From IMG/VR virus record IMGVR_UViG_3300005917_000010, positions 1-40,814 of that record: 40,814 nucleotides of DNA; one strand, given 5' to 3'. The DNA is from a virus. How positions within the stretch are numbered: position 1 is the stretch's first letter; each line of letters begins with the position of its first letter. The translations under genes were made by a program, and so were the position numbers. The notes under the pieces are model-generated. The model worked only from the letters and a program-made list of their open reading frames with translations, ran no database searches and was not told where the DNA came from. Positions 39,512-40,814 of the stretch are shown in pieces.

Positions 39512-39877
39512 ATGGCTACGTTTCCAACACTCAGTGCCGATCCTACAATTCGGCCTCCTCCTGTTCCGGTGAATCCTGCAATCATCACCGATTTTGAGGC
39601 GGGATACGTCCAGTCACGGCCACGTTTCACCCGGAGCGTCCGTAGGTGGGAAGTTACATACGACGCGATGACCGGGACTGACTACGCACTGCTGGAGACG
39701 TTCTACCGGGAGACGGTCCTCGGTTCATCCGAACGGTTTGACTGGACGGATACGGAGGCAGGAAACCACACGGTCCGATTCACACCCGGAACCCTTCTCG
39801 ATGTTTCCATGGTTGTGAGCGGACCAGCAGCAGCTACAACGTGGTATGCGGTCGTATTCGAGCTTGAGGAAGCATAA
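39512..39877 (+). CDS. gpM-like / DUF2460-like tail-tip protein
   Basis: 121 residues, beta-rich. ITDFEAGYVQSRPRFTRSVRRWEVTYDAMT and SERFDWTDTEAG...VRFTPG match the small lambda gpM-type tail-tip proteins that follow the tape measure. Shorter than the ~200 aa of DUF2460 proteins. Overlaps the gpL-like gene by one base (TAATG). Confidence 0.7.
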   Translation: MATFPTLSADPTIRPPPVPVNPAIITDFEAGYVQSRPRFTRSVRRWEVTYDAMTGTDYALLETFYRETVLGSSERFDWTDTEAGNHTVRFTPGTLLDVSMVVSGPAAATTWYAVVFELEEA

Positions 39878-40701
39878 TGAAAACGCTCGATTCGGCAATT
39901 ATCACAGCGAAGAATGCGCTGTCCGTTGACGCTCCGTGGGTGATCCTCATTGAACTCACGCTGAAGGATACGACCGTCATCAGGATGGCACGGGAACGGG
40001 ACGACGTGAGGTATGATGGAGAGGACTACACGGCACTGCCGATGGCGTTCGGGACGGTCAACCAGAGCAGTGACGGGAGACTCCCATCGCTGACCATGAA
40101 GGTCGGGAACCCTTCCCGCGTGCTAGAACCCTATCTGCATACTACCGACGGTCTGTCAGGCTGTGCGGTCACCATGCTCCTGATATATGACCCGGCCAGT
40201 CCAGTACTCGCGGATCAGTGGCGGTTCATCATCAACAAGATTGCGTCCGATGAGGATTGGCTGGATGTTGAATTGGGATCACTGAACCTGTACCAGAAAA
40301 GGATTCCACGCGACCGGTATATTCCCGGATTCTGCCGTCACGTATTCCGGGGTGCAGTCTGTCAGTTTGCGGATGGAGATGTCGGTCCGCTGGATACGAT
40401 CAGCTTTACCGCGACAGATACCATCACGATACCTGGTGACCAGACCGGCGAGTTCGCGGAGGACCAGCGGATTGACGTATCTGGGAGTGCTGATAATGAC
40501 GGGGAATACACCATCGTCTCGGCTGTCTACTCCGCACCGAATACGACCGTGACCGTTGTGGAAGCAATCGCGACCGAAGCCGCCGGGGAAGATGTGACAA
40601 TCACAGTGATCTGTGACCACACGCTCCTGACCTGCCGGGCGAATGGCAACAGTGCGAGGTTCGGAGGTTCTCCCGGAATGGACGGTGGGGTATATGCCTG
40701 A
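39877..40701 (+). CDS. gpL-like minor tail protein with four cysteines (hub)
   Basis: 274 residues. N-terminal ~140 resemble tail-tip hub protein (WVILIELTLKDTTVIRMA; MKVGNPSRVLEPYLH). C-terminal part has FCRHVFRGAVC (Cys153, Cys162) and CDHTLLTC (Cys246, Cys253), the four-cysteine pattern that in lambda gpL binds a 4Fe-4S cluster. Between the cysteine pairs lies an ~80-residue beta insertion (TISFTATDTITIPGDQTGEF...). It ends in ARFGGSPGM. Overlaps NlpC by 8 nt. The order M-L-K-J is that of lambda. Confidence 0.8.
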   Translation: MKTLDSAIITAKNALSVDAPWVILIELTLKDTTVIRMARERDDVRYDGEDYTALPMAFGTVNQSSDGRLPSLTMKVGNPSRVLEPYLHTTDGLSGCAVTMLLIYDPASPVLADQWRFIINKIASDEDWLDVELGSLNLYQKRIPRDRYIPGFCRHVFRGAVCQFADGDVGPLDTISFTATDTITIPGDQTGEFAEDQRIDVSGSADNDGEYTIVSAVYSAPNTTVTVVEAIATEAAGEDVTITVICDHTLLTCRANGNSARFGGSPGMDGGVYA

Positions 40702-40814
40702 ACTGTCGCACCTTCTCCGCGTGCCGTATTCGTACCTTGGCCGCGACCTCAATACCGGGCTGGACTGTTACGGCCTCCTTATGGAGGTCTTTCGTTTGTA
40801 CGGAATCGTGATCC
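40379..40814. repeat. Imperfect terminal redundancy, right copy (matches 1-436)
   Basis: Right partner of the left-end copy. Position x here corresponds to x minus 40378 in the left copy with no insertion or deletion, and the unique genome length implied is 40378 bp. Confidence 0.9.
40694..40814 (+). CDS. NlpC/P60 tail peptidase, 5' fragment (variant allele of 316-696)
   Basis: The first 40 codons of the gene that is complete at 316-696, cut by the window end. Includes the catalytic Cys25 (GLDCYGL). Differences from the left copy include Tyr-Ser versus Tyr-Leu near residue 13 and Leu versus Ile at 19; others are silent. Confidence 0.85.
   Translation, partial: MPELSHLLRVPYSYLGRDLNTGLDCYGLLMEVFRLYGIVI

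Overview
This window is an essentially complete genome of a tailed double-stranded DNA phage with a lambda-type siphovirus tail, probably of environmental origin. I see no ribosomal RNA, complete tRNA, metabolic or chromosomal genes. I also see no integrase, excisionase, recognisable repressor or partition locus, so a strictly lytic lifestyle is the simplest reading. The two ends (1-436 and 40379-40814) align without gaps as two versions of the same locus: the first 112 bases are identical and the rest are clearly diverged. The simplest explanation is a circularly permuted genome of about 40.4 kb, assembled just past closure into a co-occurring strain variant. The host cannot be named. The dockerin-like lipoprotein and the LamG/PKD and carbohydrate-binding-like tail modules only hint at a polysaccharide-rich niche.

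Layout. (1) Plus strand, 21986-40814 continuing into 1-7274, is the late region in lambda-like order: ParB-like protein, two paralogous GREB1/TAGT-type glycosyltransferases, PLD-like protein, small and large terminase, portal, two tiny coupled ORFs, protease with nested scaffold, DUF2190-like decoration protein, HK97-fold major capsid, a membrane protein, connector, minor capsid and neck proteins, tail terminator fused to PKD/LamG modules, two paralogous tail-tube proteins, tail-assembly chaperones with a -1 frameshift signal, tape measure, gpM-like, gpL-like (four cysteines), NlpC/P60 (gpK-like), a 1776-residue gpJ-like tail-tip protein, then a short lysis-like cassette (zinc-ribbon protein, DUF5675-like protein, one-TM protein). 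(2) Minus strand, 21862 down to 7280, is the early region: many small unknown genes, an ERF recombinase, HTH and RHH DNA-binding proteins, a lambda-O-like initiator with internal iterons, a DnaC-like loader, a broken cytosine-C5 methyltransferase carrying an HNH endonuclease, a RyR-domain protein and a dockerin-like lipoprotein.

Gene organisation. Most neighbours overlap by ATGA (4 nt) and have GGAG-type ribosome sites, so translation is tightly coupled. Four minus-strand leaders share a regulatory module (CTTTCAACCCC, then 20-21 nt, then AGTATATTSTATATAAG), which marks at least four early transcription units. Replication appears lambda-like: O-like initiator on five 15-bp palindromic iterons inside its own gene, a DnaC-like loader, and ERF annealing protein.

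Most interesting signals: the iteron origin; the ParB-GT-GT-PLD cassette beside a broken C5 methyltransferase (a possible DNA hypermodification module with no visible oxygenase); the 130-bp converted block in the twin glycosyltransferases; an undescribed domain of about 105 residues present three times in the early region; the tail-terminator/lectin fusion; and several tiny coupled genes.
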